64,000 bases of DNA from positions 3,008 to 67,007 of the forward strand of contig CAZKPB010000014.1 in the NCBI GenBank assembly GCA_964554535.1. The letters run 5' to 3'. The notes below the pieces were generated by a model, which was not told where the DNA came from, did no database searches, and was given only the letters and a program-made list of their open reading frames with translations. Source of the DNA: DMER64 sp964554535. Lineage in GTDB: Bacteria; Bacteroidota; Bacteroidia; Bacteroidales; UBA932. The position numbers and the translations under genes were made by a program. Position 1 is the stretch's first letter, and each line of letters starts with the position of its first letter. Shown here one piece after another: positions 25,056 to 33,214 of the stretch.

Positions 25056-26498
25056 ATGAAACGTCAACTTCTATCTCTTGTCATTGTAACTCTTAATCTA
25101 TTTGCGCTTTCGGCCCAGACGGGCCAAGTCCATATTTTATCTGTCAACGACATGCACGCTGCCGTAGAACGTTTTCCCCAACTGGCGGCCATTGCCGACA
25201 GCCTGCGAACCCTCTACCCCGATTTGCTGGTCTTGTCTGCCGGAGACAACCGCACAGGCAATCCCATAAACGACTTCCATCCCGTGTCTTCCAAACCGAT
25301 GGTGGACCTGATGAACGCCACGGGATTCAATTATTCGGCATTGGGCAATCACGAATTTGATGCGGGTGTGGACGGACTGCGCACCGTGATCAACAACTCT
25401 TATTGCAAATACCTTTGCGCCAATATCGCTGCCCCCGACTCGCTGCGGTTGCACATAGAGCCTTTTGCCTTTGTCGCACGCAACGGCCTGCGCATTGGCA
25501 TATTGGGCCTGGTACAGACAGGCATTACCGGTACCCCCGATGCCCACCCCAAATACTTTGACAAGTTGACCTTCCGTCCGGTAAATGAAACGGCCCGAGA
25601 CTACGCCTGGATGCGCCGGGAATGTGACGTATTTATCTTATTGACCCACAATGGTTTTGAAAGCGACTTGGAATTAGCCGGAATCCTGCCCCAATGCGAC
25701 CTGCTCATTGGCGGCCACTCGCACACCCTGCTTGAACCCTCCCAAACGCAAAACGGGGTACTGATTACTCAGGACGGCCGGGACCTCAAATATGCCAGCT
25801 TCACCACTCTTACCGTACAGGACGGCAAAGTGACCGACCGTCAAAGCCAAATCATTGACGTCAAAAATCACCCGCGCCGCAACCCGCAGGTACAGGCTAT
25901 GGTGGATTCCTTCAGCCAAAACCCGACCTTGCAACGCGTCCTCACCCGGGCCACCGCCGACTTCACCCAAAAAGAACAGTTGGGTTGCCTTATGGCCGAC
26001 GCCATGCGGGCCGAGGCGGGAGCCGACATTGCCGTCCAGAACAGCGGCGGAGTGCGGTACGAGACCAAGGAAAAAGGCCCCTTCACGGTAAACGATGTCT
26101 ACCGGCTGGACCCCTTTGGTAATGAAATGGTGGAGTTCAACCTCACCGGAGAAGAAATAGAGCGTATGCTGGCCGCCATTTGTGACGGGGACGACTACGG
26201 GCCGGCCTTTGTATCTGGCATCCGTTATTCGATAGACCTTGGAAAAGACAACCACACGGTCAAACGCGTCAAAATTACCAATGATGACGGCAGCAAATTT
26301 GACCGCAAACGCACGTACCGCGTGGTAATGAGTTCTTACGTGGCCACGGTGAGCGATTATGAAAAAGAAGACGAAGGACGCAATCTGTATATGGTGGTCT
26401 CCGATGCTATTATCAATTACTTGGACAAACAACCCTCATTGGATTATACAGGCGTCAGCCGTATGAGCTGCACCATGGAGGCGCCTTTGGCCCGCTAA
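25056..26498 (+). CDS. Secreted 5'-nucleotidase/UshA-like metallophosphatase
   Basis: Exported two-domain phosphatase, 480 residues, of the UshA/5'-nucleotidase family that frees nucleosides or other alcohols from phosphates. A signal peptide (ending LSAQ) leads into the metallophosphatase domain with SVNDMHAAVE (DxH), LSAGDNRTGNP (GDxxxGxP), LGNHEFDAGVDGL (GNHE), ILLTHNG and LIGGHSHTLLE (GHxH). The C-terminal nucleotidase domain holds AVQNSGGVRYE and VYRLDPFGNEMVEFNLTG. The ATG at 25056 begins the signal peptide; the extra ten codons upstream fall in the promoter. It probably heads a separate unit with the next two genes. Confidence 0.92.
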   Translation: MKRQLLSLVIVTLNLFALSAQTGQVHILSVNDMHAAVERFPQLAAIADSLRTLYPDLLVLSAGDNRTGNPINDFHPVSSKPMVDLMNATGFNYSALGNHEFDAGVDGLRTVINNSYCKYLCANIAAPDSLRLHIEPFAFVARNGLRIGILGLVQTGITGTPDAHPKYFDKLTFRPVNETARDYAWMRRECDVFILLTHNGFESDLELAGILPQCDLLIGGHSHTLLEPSQTQNGVLITQDGRDLKYASFTTLTVQDGKVTDRQSQIIDVKNHPRRNPQVQAMVDSFSQNPTLQRVLTRATADFTQKEQLGCLMADAMRAEAGADIAVQNSGGVRYETKEKGPFTVNDVYRLDPFGNEMVEFNLTGEEIERMLAAICDGDDYGPAFVSGIRYSIDLGKDNHTVKRVKITNDDGSKFDRKRTYRVVMSSYVATVSDYEKEDEGRNLYMVVSDAIINYLDKQPSLDYTGVSRMSCTMEAPLAR

Positions 26499-26515
26499 CA
26501 CACTGACAAGCATCT

Positions 26516-26707
26516 ATGACCGTTTACGTCAACGACAAACCCGTAATGGTGTTCCGCGGTGCCCGCGCCCGCAACGCACTTATCAAGTATTACAAACAGC
26601 TTGGTCAACGCATTGCCGTTGAAAACCTGCTTATTACCGACCGGTGGGGCAATACCCTCTCTGACGACAGTCCGCTGATGGAAAACGAAAAAATATACGC
26701 TAAATGA
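26516..26707 (+). CDS. Small conserved-looking protein of unknown function
   Basis: A 63-residue protein starting MTVYVNDKPVMVFRGARARN and ending SDDSPLMENEKIYAK. I do not recognise the family. It lies 17 bases after the nucleotidase stop and 13 bases before the oxidoreductase start on the same strand, so it is probably a real operon member. The alternating hydrophobic pattern of the first strand and the short length are compatible with a small beta-grasp-like fold, but this is a guess. Confidence 0.65.
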   Translation: MTVYVNDKPVMVFRGARARNALIKYYKQLGQRIAVENLLITDRWGNTLSDDSPLMENEKIYAK

Positions 26708-26720
26708 ACCGTATTTTGTT

Positions 26721-28175
26721 ATGAATCAGCGCGCAATCATCATTGGCAGCGGTCTGGGAGGATTGGCGTGCGGGCTTATTCTGGCTAAAAACGGATATGA
26801 AGTCACCGTACTGGAAAAAGAAGCCGTGGCGGGAGGGTGTCTGCAAACTTTTCATAGGGCGGGCGTGTCTTTTGACACCGGCTTCCATTACGTGGGGGGA
26901 CTGGCCAAAGGCCAACCGCTTTACCGTCTGTTCAACTATTTTGGATTGATGCAGCTTCCCTGGCACCGTATGGATGCCCGGGGTTTTGACAGGGTCATTC
27001 TGGACGGGGAACAGTATCTTTTTTCCGGCAGCGAATTTCCGGAAAAAGAGAACCCTTTTGCGTGCTTCAGTGAGACGCTGGCTTCACAATTTCCGCAACA
27101 CCGTCCCGCCCTTGACTCTTATGCCCGCTTTCTTGACAAAGTGGGGCAAAATACGTTTAACAGCGAGGCTATGCCGCTTTTCGAGCAATCGGCCTACCGG
27201 TATCTGGATTCGCTGAGCCAAGGCAACACCCGGCTGCTCAACGTGCTGAGCGGCACCTCGGCCAAAATGGAGCTCTGTGCCGAAACCCTGCCGCTGTATA
27301 CGTTTGCGCAGATTAACAGTTCGTATATTCAGAGCGCCTGGCGCCTGCGGGGGGACAGTTCGCTGATTACCGGGTCCCTGGTGCAACAAATACGGACCCT
27401 GGGAGGCCGGGTGTTAACGGGCTGCCCCGTCACGGGGCTGGTGGAAAAGAACCGCAATGTCACTGCCGTGACCATCAAGGGGGGAGAGACATTTCCGGCA
27501 GACGTGGTGGTCTCGGCCGTTCACCCGGCGGCCACCATGCAGTTGCTGGCACCGGACAGCGCCGTGCGCCGCAGTTTCCGCCGTCGCATTGTGTCCCTGC
27601 CCAACACCGCCGGGATATTTACCGTACACCTGGCCCTCAAGCCGGAAACCGTGCCTTACCTTAACCACAACCTGTTTGTGCACAGCACTCGGGGAAGAAG
27701 CGTCTGGGAACAGCCGGGATTGATGATCAGTTGCAAGGTGCCGGAAGACGGCGGCTCGTGGGCAAAAAGCATGGATATTCTCTGCACCTTGCCCTGGAAA
27801 GAGATGGCGCCCTGGGCCTACTGCCATACGGGACGCCGCGGGGCGTCTTATCTGGAATTCAAAGAGCGCAAGGCACAAGAATGTATTGACAGGGCGGTCG
27901 GAGCCGTTCCCTCTCTGCGTGGGGGCATTGAGCGTTACTACACCACCACTCCGCTCAGCTACAGGGACTATACCGGCACTCCGGAAGGGAGCGCCTACGG
28001 CATCAGAAAAGATTACAACCACACGTTGTCCACCGTGCTGGCGCCACGCACGCCGTTGGGAAATCTGTACCTTACCGGCCAGAGTCTGAACCTGCACGGC
28101 GTGTTGGGGGTATCTATAACCGCCCTGCTCACCTGCTCGGAAATTCTGCCCTCAACCGTTGAATTGCCTTATTGA
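26721..28175 (+). CDS. FAD-dependent CrtI/phytoene desaturase-like oxidoreductase
   Basis: A 484-residue flavoprotein of the carotenoid desaturase / all-trans-retinol saturase type. The N-terminus has the dinucleotide-binding motif IIGSGLGGLACGLILAKNGY, then VTVLEKEAVAGGCLQTF and FDTGFHYVGGL. The C-terminus has the typical flavin-binding end GNLYLTGQSLNLHGVLGVSI. Substrate unknown; relatives saturate or desaturate polyprenoids or act on pigment lipids. The last 47 bases overlap the convergent DUF4954 gene, an unusually long tail-to-tail overlap. It probably shares a transcript with the small gene and nucleotidase upstream. Confidence 0.87.
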   Translation: MNQRAIIIGSGLGGLACGLILAKNGYEVTVLEKEAVAGGCLQTFHRAGVSFDTGFHYVGGLAKGQPLYRLFNYFGLMQLPWHRMDARGFDRVILDGEQYLFSGSEFPEKENPFACFSETLASQFPQHRPALDSYARFLDKVGQNTFNSEAMPLFEQSAYRYLDSLSQGNTRLLNVLSGTSAKMELCAETLPLYTFAQINSSYIQSAWRLRGDSSLITGSLVQQIRTLGGRVLTGCPVTGLVEKNRNVTAVTIKGGETFPADVVVSAVHPAATMQLLAPDSAVRRSFRRRIVSLPNTAGIFTVHLALKPETVPYLNHNLFVHSTRGRSVWEQPGLMISCKVPEDGGSWAKSMDILCTLPWKEMAPWAYCHTGRRGASYLEFKERKAQECIDRAVGAVPSLRGGIERYYTTTPLSYRDYTGTPEGSAYGIRKDYNHTLSTVLAPRTPLGNLYLTGQSLNLHGVLGVSITALLTCSEILPSTVELPY

Positions 28176-30336
28176 CTCGCCGTGAAAAGGCCTCCGTTTC
28201 TTTTCTGGTACGGCAAATGCAATCGTCGGTTTCCAGAGGACCCAGCGTGGCTTCCATCTCGGCGGCGTTGCGATAGGTATTCCGGCGGAACGGATTGTCG
28301 TAGTCTCGTTTTCTGGTTTGGTAAACCCGGTCGTTTACATAGCTGCGTATTTCAAGGCCCTTTTCCAGCACTTCTTCCCACAGCGCACCGGACATTTCTT
28401 CCACCCCAAGTACAAACTTCAGGGCCAGATAGGCGTGGCGGAGCTTGTGGAGGGGATACAGGTCCCAGATAGTCTGATAGCGTCGGTGCACGTCATCCCA
28501 GGAATTCAGGGTTCCAGACTTGATATCGCATACCATCAGGTCAAAGTCGTCACGCATCATCAGTTGTCCTCCCAGATTAATCCATTCCCTCTGACGCACG
28601 CTGTCCAGTGACCTGCCCAGTTCTTCAAAAGTCAGGTCGGGATGCGTTTCCATATAGGGCACCACGGTGTGCACGGCGTAGTATACCAGCATATCCCCGT
28701 AAGAACGGTAGGCGTCGTATACTTTGAGAATCCGGACAGGACGGCTACTGCGCTCCATATCATATCCAAGCACTTCCAGAGCGTCCACCGTTGCACGGGG
28801 CCCGTTAAGCAGGTTGCGGCCCCTACGGCGCAGGTCCTCATGGGTACCCTCGGCGCCCCCATAGGCCAAAGCCGTCCATTGTTCCAGAAGTTTGCGCGCG
28901 GCGATGCATTCTTCCATACTGTCCGGAGCAAACATATCGTACTCAATGTGCTGCAGCTTGTTCACACGCAAGTCTCGGCGGGCATACTTGTCGTTGTTGC
29001 GGATCAGGGCATACATATTGGAGAGCCACCAGAAAGCGGGAGTCACCTGCAGTTGGTTTTGCGACACGCAATGGCTCACCAGTGAAAACGGGAACGGGAT
29101 GTCCAACTCGTAGGGGTAGTCGGCTTTTTCAAGCAGCACGTAACTGGCAAAACGGCTGGAATGTTTGACACTGGTGCACAAGCCCGGCCAGAAGCCGCGG
29201 CCCGCCTCAATTTCCCCGTCATTGGTGCGGCTGTTGTGGTTGGACCCTATGGTGGCGCCGGCGGCCATGTTGGATTGTCCCTTAATGAGGCTGGCAATAA
29301 GGAACGAATTGTTATGATGCTGCTCGTGAAACGGGAAGATGAGGTTGTTGAGCACTTCGCAGCAGGAAATGGTGGAATTGTCACCCATATAAGAATGAAT
29401 CAGACGGGCTCCGTATTTAAGGGACGAGTGGCTGCCCAGCACAAACCGAACGGCAATGCACGAATAGAATATACGGCAGCCGTAGCCCACAATGCCGTTT
29501 ACAAGCACCACGTTCTCTCCTATTTGGGAGGGCTCGGCCAGGGAAGAATTGATGGTGATGTTTTTCAGTTTGCTGGCTCCTTTGATGTAGCAGTGCTCCC
29601 CTATCTTGACATCCTTGATAATCAAGGAATTTTTGATGACCGTTCCCGTGCCTACGGTGCCGTAATAGCCCCTGCGGCTGTCAAACATGGACTGGGTAAA
29701 GGCGCCCAGACGTTCCTGCAGGGCCTTGTCATCCACAAATTTGGCCCACATATAGGCATCTGCGGGTAGCATACCGTCAAAGGGCATCACCTCGCGCCCT
29801 CCGGCCTCGTTCATTAAATTGAGGCGCACCCGCACGCTCTCGTCCTCCCCCTCCTTGAGTATGCCGTTGCCGAATTTGGCGTGGTCGGTGCAAGACATTT
29901 CCTGTACGTTGAACAGGATACAACGGTCTCCCATGATATAGTGAGACAAGTAATGCACGTTGTGAATGGCGCAGTCGTCACCTATATCACACGAGTGTAT
30001 GGAACTGTTGGTAATGCCGCAGGGCAGCCGCAGATCGTGGTACTGCAAGCCGTCACCGGTAATGCGTCCAATACGTACAAAGCCGTAGAAATGGTTGTTA
30101 CGGACCATGTGCGGGGAAAACCGGTCGGTCACCATAATATTGTCCCAACTTACGGCCGAGTTGTCGTTCTTCACCAGAGCTTCAATCTCGTCACTGCGCA
30201 GATGGCGCCAGTCACCGACAGGTTTTTTCACCTGACGGTTGCGAAGGGTATATTTATCTTCTCCCGCAGGAATGTATTTGGGATCCAGAAAACTGTTGAA
30301 CAGCCTGTCGGAAGGAAGCAATGTAATTTGTTCCAT
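28129..30336 (-). CDS. DUF4954 family protein with left-handed beta-helix region
   Basis: A 735-residue cytoplasmic protein of the Bacteroidetes/Spirochaetes DUF4954 family. The middle (about residues 80-380) shows hexapeptide-repeat character typical of acyl- and nucleotidyl-transferase beta-helices, for example SLIIKDVKIGEHCYIKGASK and SQIGENVVLVNGIVGYGCRI, with the conserved patch AAGATIGSNHNSRTNDGE. The C-terminal third is helical. Function unknown; the fold suggests sugar or nucleotide-sugar acyl/uridylyl transfer. It starts 11 bases after the Gre-Nudix fusion gene, so the two form an operon. The 3' end overlaps the oxidoreductase by 47 bases. Confidence 0.85.
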   Translation of the reverse strand: MEQITLLPSDRLFNSFLDPKYIPAGEDKYTLRNRQVKKPVGDWRHLRSDEIEALVKNDNSAVSWDNIMVTDRFSPHMVRNNHFYGFVRIGRITGDGLQYHDLRLPCGITNSSIHSCDIGDDCAIHNVHYLSHYIMGDRCILFNVQEMSCTDHAKFGNGILKEGEDESVRVRLNLMNEAGGREVMPFDGMLPADAYMWAKFVDDKALQERLGAFTQSMFDSRRGYYGTVGTGTVIKNSLIIKDVKIGEHCYIKGASKLKNITINSSLAEPSQIGENVVLVNGIVGYGCRIFYSCIAVRFVLGSHSSLKYGARLIHSYMGDNSTISCCEVLNNLIFPFHEQHHNNSFLIASLIKGQSNMAAGATIGSNHNSRTNDGEIEAGRGFWPGLCTSVKHSSRFASYVLLEKADYPYELDIPFPFSLVSHCVSQNQLQVTPAFWWLSNMYALIRNNDKYARRDLRVNKLQHIEYDMFAPDSMEECIAARKLLEQWTALAYGGAEGTHEDLRRRGRNLLNGPRATVDALEVLGYDMERSSRPVRILKVYDAYRSYGDMLVYYAVHTVVPYMETHPDLTFEELGRSLDSVRQREWINLGGQLMMRDDFDLMVCDIKSGTLNSWDDVHRRYQTIWDLYPLHKLRHAYLALKFVLGVEEMSGALWEEVLEKGLEIRSYVNDRVYQTRKRDYDNPFRRNTYRNAAEMEATLGPLETDDCICRTRKETEAFSRRVNKAIQRLRAEFPSR

Positions 30337-30347
30337 ATATAGGATAA

Positions 30348-31532
30348 CTAATGGGGTTTGTCTACTATGTTAAAGTATTCGCTTTCAAAATTCGGGGTAA
30401 ACACCTTGGTGCCCTTTGCGGCCGTCAACTCGCTGCGGGTCCAGAAACGGCCTCCGTCCAGTTCGACACCCGGGAGCACCGGTCCATCGTACACGGTCTT
30501 GAACACGTGCACCAGTTCTTTTTCACGGTCCGATTCAAACACATACCGTTTTACAAATACGGGGGTGAAACCCTCAATGCCCAACTCTTCCAAAGCCTCC
30601 CTGCCCAAAGCCGCCTGAGGCGTTTCACCAAAGGCCATATGTCCGCCCACCGACGTATCCCATTTTCCGGGTTGAATCTGTTTCCAAACGGGCCGTTTCT
30701 GCAAATAGAGGTCGCCCCGGCTGTTGAACAGATGCAGGTGCACCACCGGATGCAGGATTTTACTTCCGTCATGGCATTGCCAGCGGGCGGCCCGACCCAC
30801 GGTAAGCCCGCGCTCGTTGACAATGGGAAAAACCTCATTGAGGTTCTCGGTGCGTTCTCCCCTCTTATTGGCCGAGGCGGAAGACCCGCCGACCTCCGGC
30901 TCACCGACAGCCACCGGCTTTGTCACCGCAGGTGCGGCAGGCGCCACGCTTTCAGCGGGCGCCGTTTTATCCGCCGCAACCGGGGCCAGCGGACGCAAAG
31001 CGGGAGAAACCCCGGCGGGCTGTGTCCATTCCGCGGGAGCGGTATATGTCACCTCCACTACAGTGACCCGTTGCGTTCCGGAAGGCAGGGGAATGTCCAC
31101 TTCCTCGGCCGGATTATGACCCGCCAGAGCCTGCGCCAGTGGAGAAAAAAACGACAAGTTGCGGATGCCGTCGGCCTCATCGGCTCCGGTAATGCGGATG
31201 CAGACGGGGCGTTGCGCAAACAGTTGAAAAGTAACGTAAGCCCCCAAGGCTACCGTATAGGGCGGCTGTGTTTGCGGAGGTACCCTTACGGCGGAACGAA
31301 TTCTTTCCTGCAGCAACAGCAGTTTGGCGTTCAGATAATTGCGGGTCACACGGACATCCGCCTCGTTGCCGGTGGCGGTTTCCCGCGCTTCCAGCAGGGC
31401 GCTCCGTTCCTGTACCAGCGCGTCAAGACCCTGCGGGGTAACATAATTGACGGCACCTTGCGGCAGGTAAGCACGGGGAGGCACCATAGGAATTTCTTCC
31501 CGGTCGCCTTCTTTTACAAAACCTCTACTCAT
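30348..31532 (-). CDS. GreA/GreB-like domain fused to a Nudix hydrolase
   Basis: A 394-residue two-part protein. Residues about 25-80 resemble the coiled-coil start of GreA/GreB (NYVTPQGLDALVQERSALLE, then RNYLNAKLLLLQERI). Residues about 90-165 resemble the Gre C-terminal FKBP-like domain, with LSFFSPLAQALAGHNPAEEV where Gre factors have their SPLxxALLGK signature. A Pro/Ala-rich linker follows (about 170-225). The C-terminal 160 residues form a Nudix domain with a perfect box, GGHMAFGETPQAALG then REALEELGI (Gx5Ex7REUxEExGU), of the isopentenyl-diphosphate isomerase-like type. A link between RNA polymerase and nucleotide hydrolysis is conceivable but speculative. A -7 box stops four bases before the ATG. 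Confidence 0.85.
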   Translation of the reverse strand: MSRGFVKEGDREEIPMVPPRAYLPQGAVNYVTPQGLDALVQERSALLEARETATGNEADVRVTRNYLNAKLLLLQERIRSAVRVPPQTQPPYTVALGAYVTFQLFAQRPVCIRITGADEADGIRNLSFFSPLAQALAGHNPAEEVDIPLPSGTQRVTVVEVTYTAPAEWTQPAGVSPALRPLAPVAADKTAPAESVAPAAPAVTKPVAVGEPEVGGSSASANKRGERTENLNEVFPIVNERGLTVGRAARWQCHDGSKILHPVVHLHLFNSRGDLYLQKRPVWKQIQPGKWDTSVGGHMAFGETPQAALGREALEELGIEGFTPVFVKRYVFESDREKELVHVFKTVYDGPVLPGVELDGGRFWTRSELTAAKGTKVFTPNFESEYFNIVDKPH

Positions 31533-31536
31533 TGTA

Positions 31537-31566
31537 CAAAAATAGTGATTAAAATTTATACTTTTG
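31537..31566. promoter_or_regulatory. Two divergent -7 boxes in a 38-base intergenic space
   Basis: Minus-strand TATTTTTG (31544-31537) serves the Gre-Nudix gene, whose ATG begins at 31532. Plus-strand TACTTTTG (31559-31566) serves the MmcQ gene, whose ATG begins at 31571. Each box is four bases from its start codon, so both mRNAs should be leaderless. Each -33 region must lie within the other promoter or gene. Confidence 0.65.
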
Positions 31567-31570
31567 ATTC

Positions 31571-31921
31571 ATGAACATAGAAGAAGTTAGAGCATACTGC
31601 CTTTCCCTGCCCGATGTCACGGAAGACATGCCTTGGGGAGAAGAGGTGGTGGTGTTCCGGATTGCCGGGAAGATCTTCCTGGCGCTGGGACTCAATAACG
31701 ACTCGCCACACGTGGCGGTCAAATGCAATCCCGACAAGGCCATTGACCTGCGGGACCGTTATTTTGGGGTACAACCGGCCTTTCACTGGAACAAAAAGTA
31801 CTGGAACGACGTCTATCTGGAACGCGACTTGACGGACGTGCAGATCAGAGAATGCATTCTGGAGTCGTACCGTGAAGTGGTGCGCAAACTGCCCGGAAAG
31901 AAAAAAGAGGTGCTACCGTAG
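31571..31921 (+). CDS. MmcQ/YjbR family protein
   Basis: Small cytoplasmic protein of 116 residues in the MmcQ/YjbR family, which has a CyaY-like fold with a putative double-wing DNA-binding surface. Conserved features are MNIEEVRAYCLSLPDVTEDM, PWGEEVVVFRIAGKIFLALG, the stretch VKCNPDKAIDLRDRYFGVQP, and the HWNKKYWNDVYL block. Full length for the family. Its role is unknown. The stop codon lies inside the loop of a bidirectional terminator shared with the convergent esterase gene. Confidence 0.92.
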   Translation: MNIEEVRAYCLSLPDVTEDMPWGEEVVVFRIAGKIFLALGLNNDSPHVAVKCNPDKAIDLRDRYFGVQPAFHWNKKYWNDVYLERDLTDVQIRECILESYREVVRKLPGKKKEVLP

Positions 31922-31938
31922 CAACACCTCTTTTTTTT
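31901..31938. terminator. Bidirectional terminator between mmcQ-like and esterase genes
   Basis: Stem AAAAAAGAGGTG (31901-31912) pairs with CACCTCTTTTTT starting at 31925, giving T-runs on both strands. It serves both convergent genes. Confidence 0.9.
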
Positions 31939-31960
31939 ATTAACGGGCCATGACGCTGTC

Positions 31961-33160
31961 CTATTTCTGGAACAATTTTTGGGCCATTTGATACAAACTT
32001 CTGCGCCAGGTCAGGAATTCGTGGGCGGTACCTTCTGAAACATAACCCATAACGTTGAAACCGGCTGCTTTCATATCGGCAGTGGCTTTGTTGATACCGT
32101 CGGGGTTTTCTTTGCTGCCGCAACTCATGAAGATGAAGTCTACCTGGTTTTTGTCTTTGATGTCTTCGGGGGCATAGGTGCCACCGCTCAACAGACCGTA
32201 GTTGCCAAATACTTCGGGACGGGCCAAAGTGATGGTTTTGGTTTCCATACCACCCATTGACAGACCGGCCATGGCACGGTGTTTCCTATCGGCGATAGTT
32301 CTGAAGTGAGCGTCAATATAAGGAACCAGTTCGTCAACCAATACCGCTTCAAAGCCGTTGTTCAGATTCATGGCAGGGCGGGCGGCGGGACGGGCAGCAG
32401 GCGCATTGGCGGCGGGAGCAGCGGGACGGGCCGCGGGAGCGTTGGCACCGGCAGCGGGAGCGGCGGGACGGGGACCCATTCTCATTTCATTGGTCATACC
32501 GTAAGTCATGACAATGATAAAGGGTTCAATTTTGCCGTCGGCAATCAGGTTATCCATAATCAGATTGGCGTGACCCTGGGTGGACCAAGCCGTTTCATCT
32601 TCACCCCAACCATGTTGCAGGTAGAGTACGGGATACTTTTTGTTTTTGTCGTTTTCACCGTAGAAAGGAGGAGTGTATACAAAAGCGCGGCGTACGGTAT
32701 TAGTGCTCTTTGAATAGAAAAGAACTTGCTGTACGTTGCCGTGAGGAACGTTTTTGAGGGCGTAGAAATCCTGGTCGTGGGCGGGAATTTCAATACCGCT
32801 TTCCCAACGAGATGAACCGTAGTAGTTCAAAGTTCCGGGGTCGTTGAACACGCCGCCGTCAATGGTAAGATGATAGTAATGGAAGCCTTCATCCATAGGA
32901 CCTGCAGTGGTACCTACAAAGAAGCCTTCGCTGTCTTTGGTGAGAACGGTGCCGCCGCTGCCACCCAGACCCAGACTGACAACTATGGAGTTAGCATCGG
33001 GAGCTTTTACTTTAAAACGGGCGTAGCCTTGAGAGTTTACCATAGGATACTCCTGACCGGGCTGGTTTTTGGTAGAAGGTTTAAAATCTTCTTTTACCTC
33101 CTGGGCAAAGCCCACGGTCGTCATCAACAGAATGGCGGCAAGCGTAAAGAGTTTTTTCAT
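31961..33160 (-). CDS. Secreted CE1-like esterase, copy 2 of a tandem pair
   Basis: Exported alpha/beta-hydrolase of the esterase D / feruloyl and acetylxylan esterase (CE1) type, 399 residues. Order: signal peptide (ending VGFAQ), an early-set (isoamylase-like) N-terminal domain at about residues 30-120, then the hydrolase domain with PVLYLQHGWGEDETAW (oxyanion region), nucleophile motif AGLSMGGMET, and catalytic His in EGTAHEFLTWRRSLY. An Ala/Pro/Arg low-complexity insert of about 40 residues (near 235-275) interrupts the hydrolase. Very similar to the next gene upstream in order and loop position, so they arose by duplication. Likely removes acyl groups from plant polysaccharides. Confidence 0.9.
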   Translation of the reverse strand: MKKLFTLAAILLMTTVGFAQEVKEDFKPSTKNQPGQEYPMVNSQGYARFKVKAPDANSIVVSLGLGGSGGTVLTKDSEGFFVGTTAGPMDEGFHYYHLTIDGGVFNDPGTLNYYGSSRWESGIEIPAHDQDFYALKNVPHGNVQQVLFYSKSTNTVRRAFVYTPPFYGENDKNKKYPVLYLQHGWGEDETAWSTQGHANLIMDNLIADGKIEPFIIVMTYGMTNEMRMGPRPAAPAAGANAPAARPAAPAANAPAARPAARPAMNLNNGFEAVLVDELVPYIDAHFRTIADRKHRAMAGLSMGGMETKTITLARPEVFGNYGLLSGGTYAPEDIKDKNQVDFIFMSCGSKENPDGINKATADMKAAGFNVMGYVSEGTAHEFLTWRRSLYQMAQKLFQK

Positions 33161-33214
33161 TGTAAATAATAAATTTTAGTAAGAGTTATGTGTTATTTTG
33201 GTTCCGGTCGTAAA

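Noticed and set aside
30351..31574. 407-codon open frame on the plus strand opposite the Gre-Nudix gene
   Set aside because: It is a shadow of a gene with a perfect Nudix box; the translated sequence has no family features.
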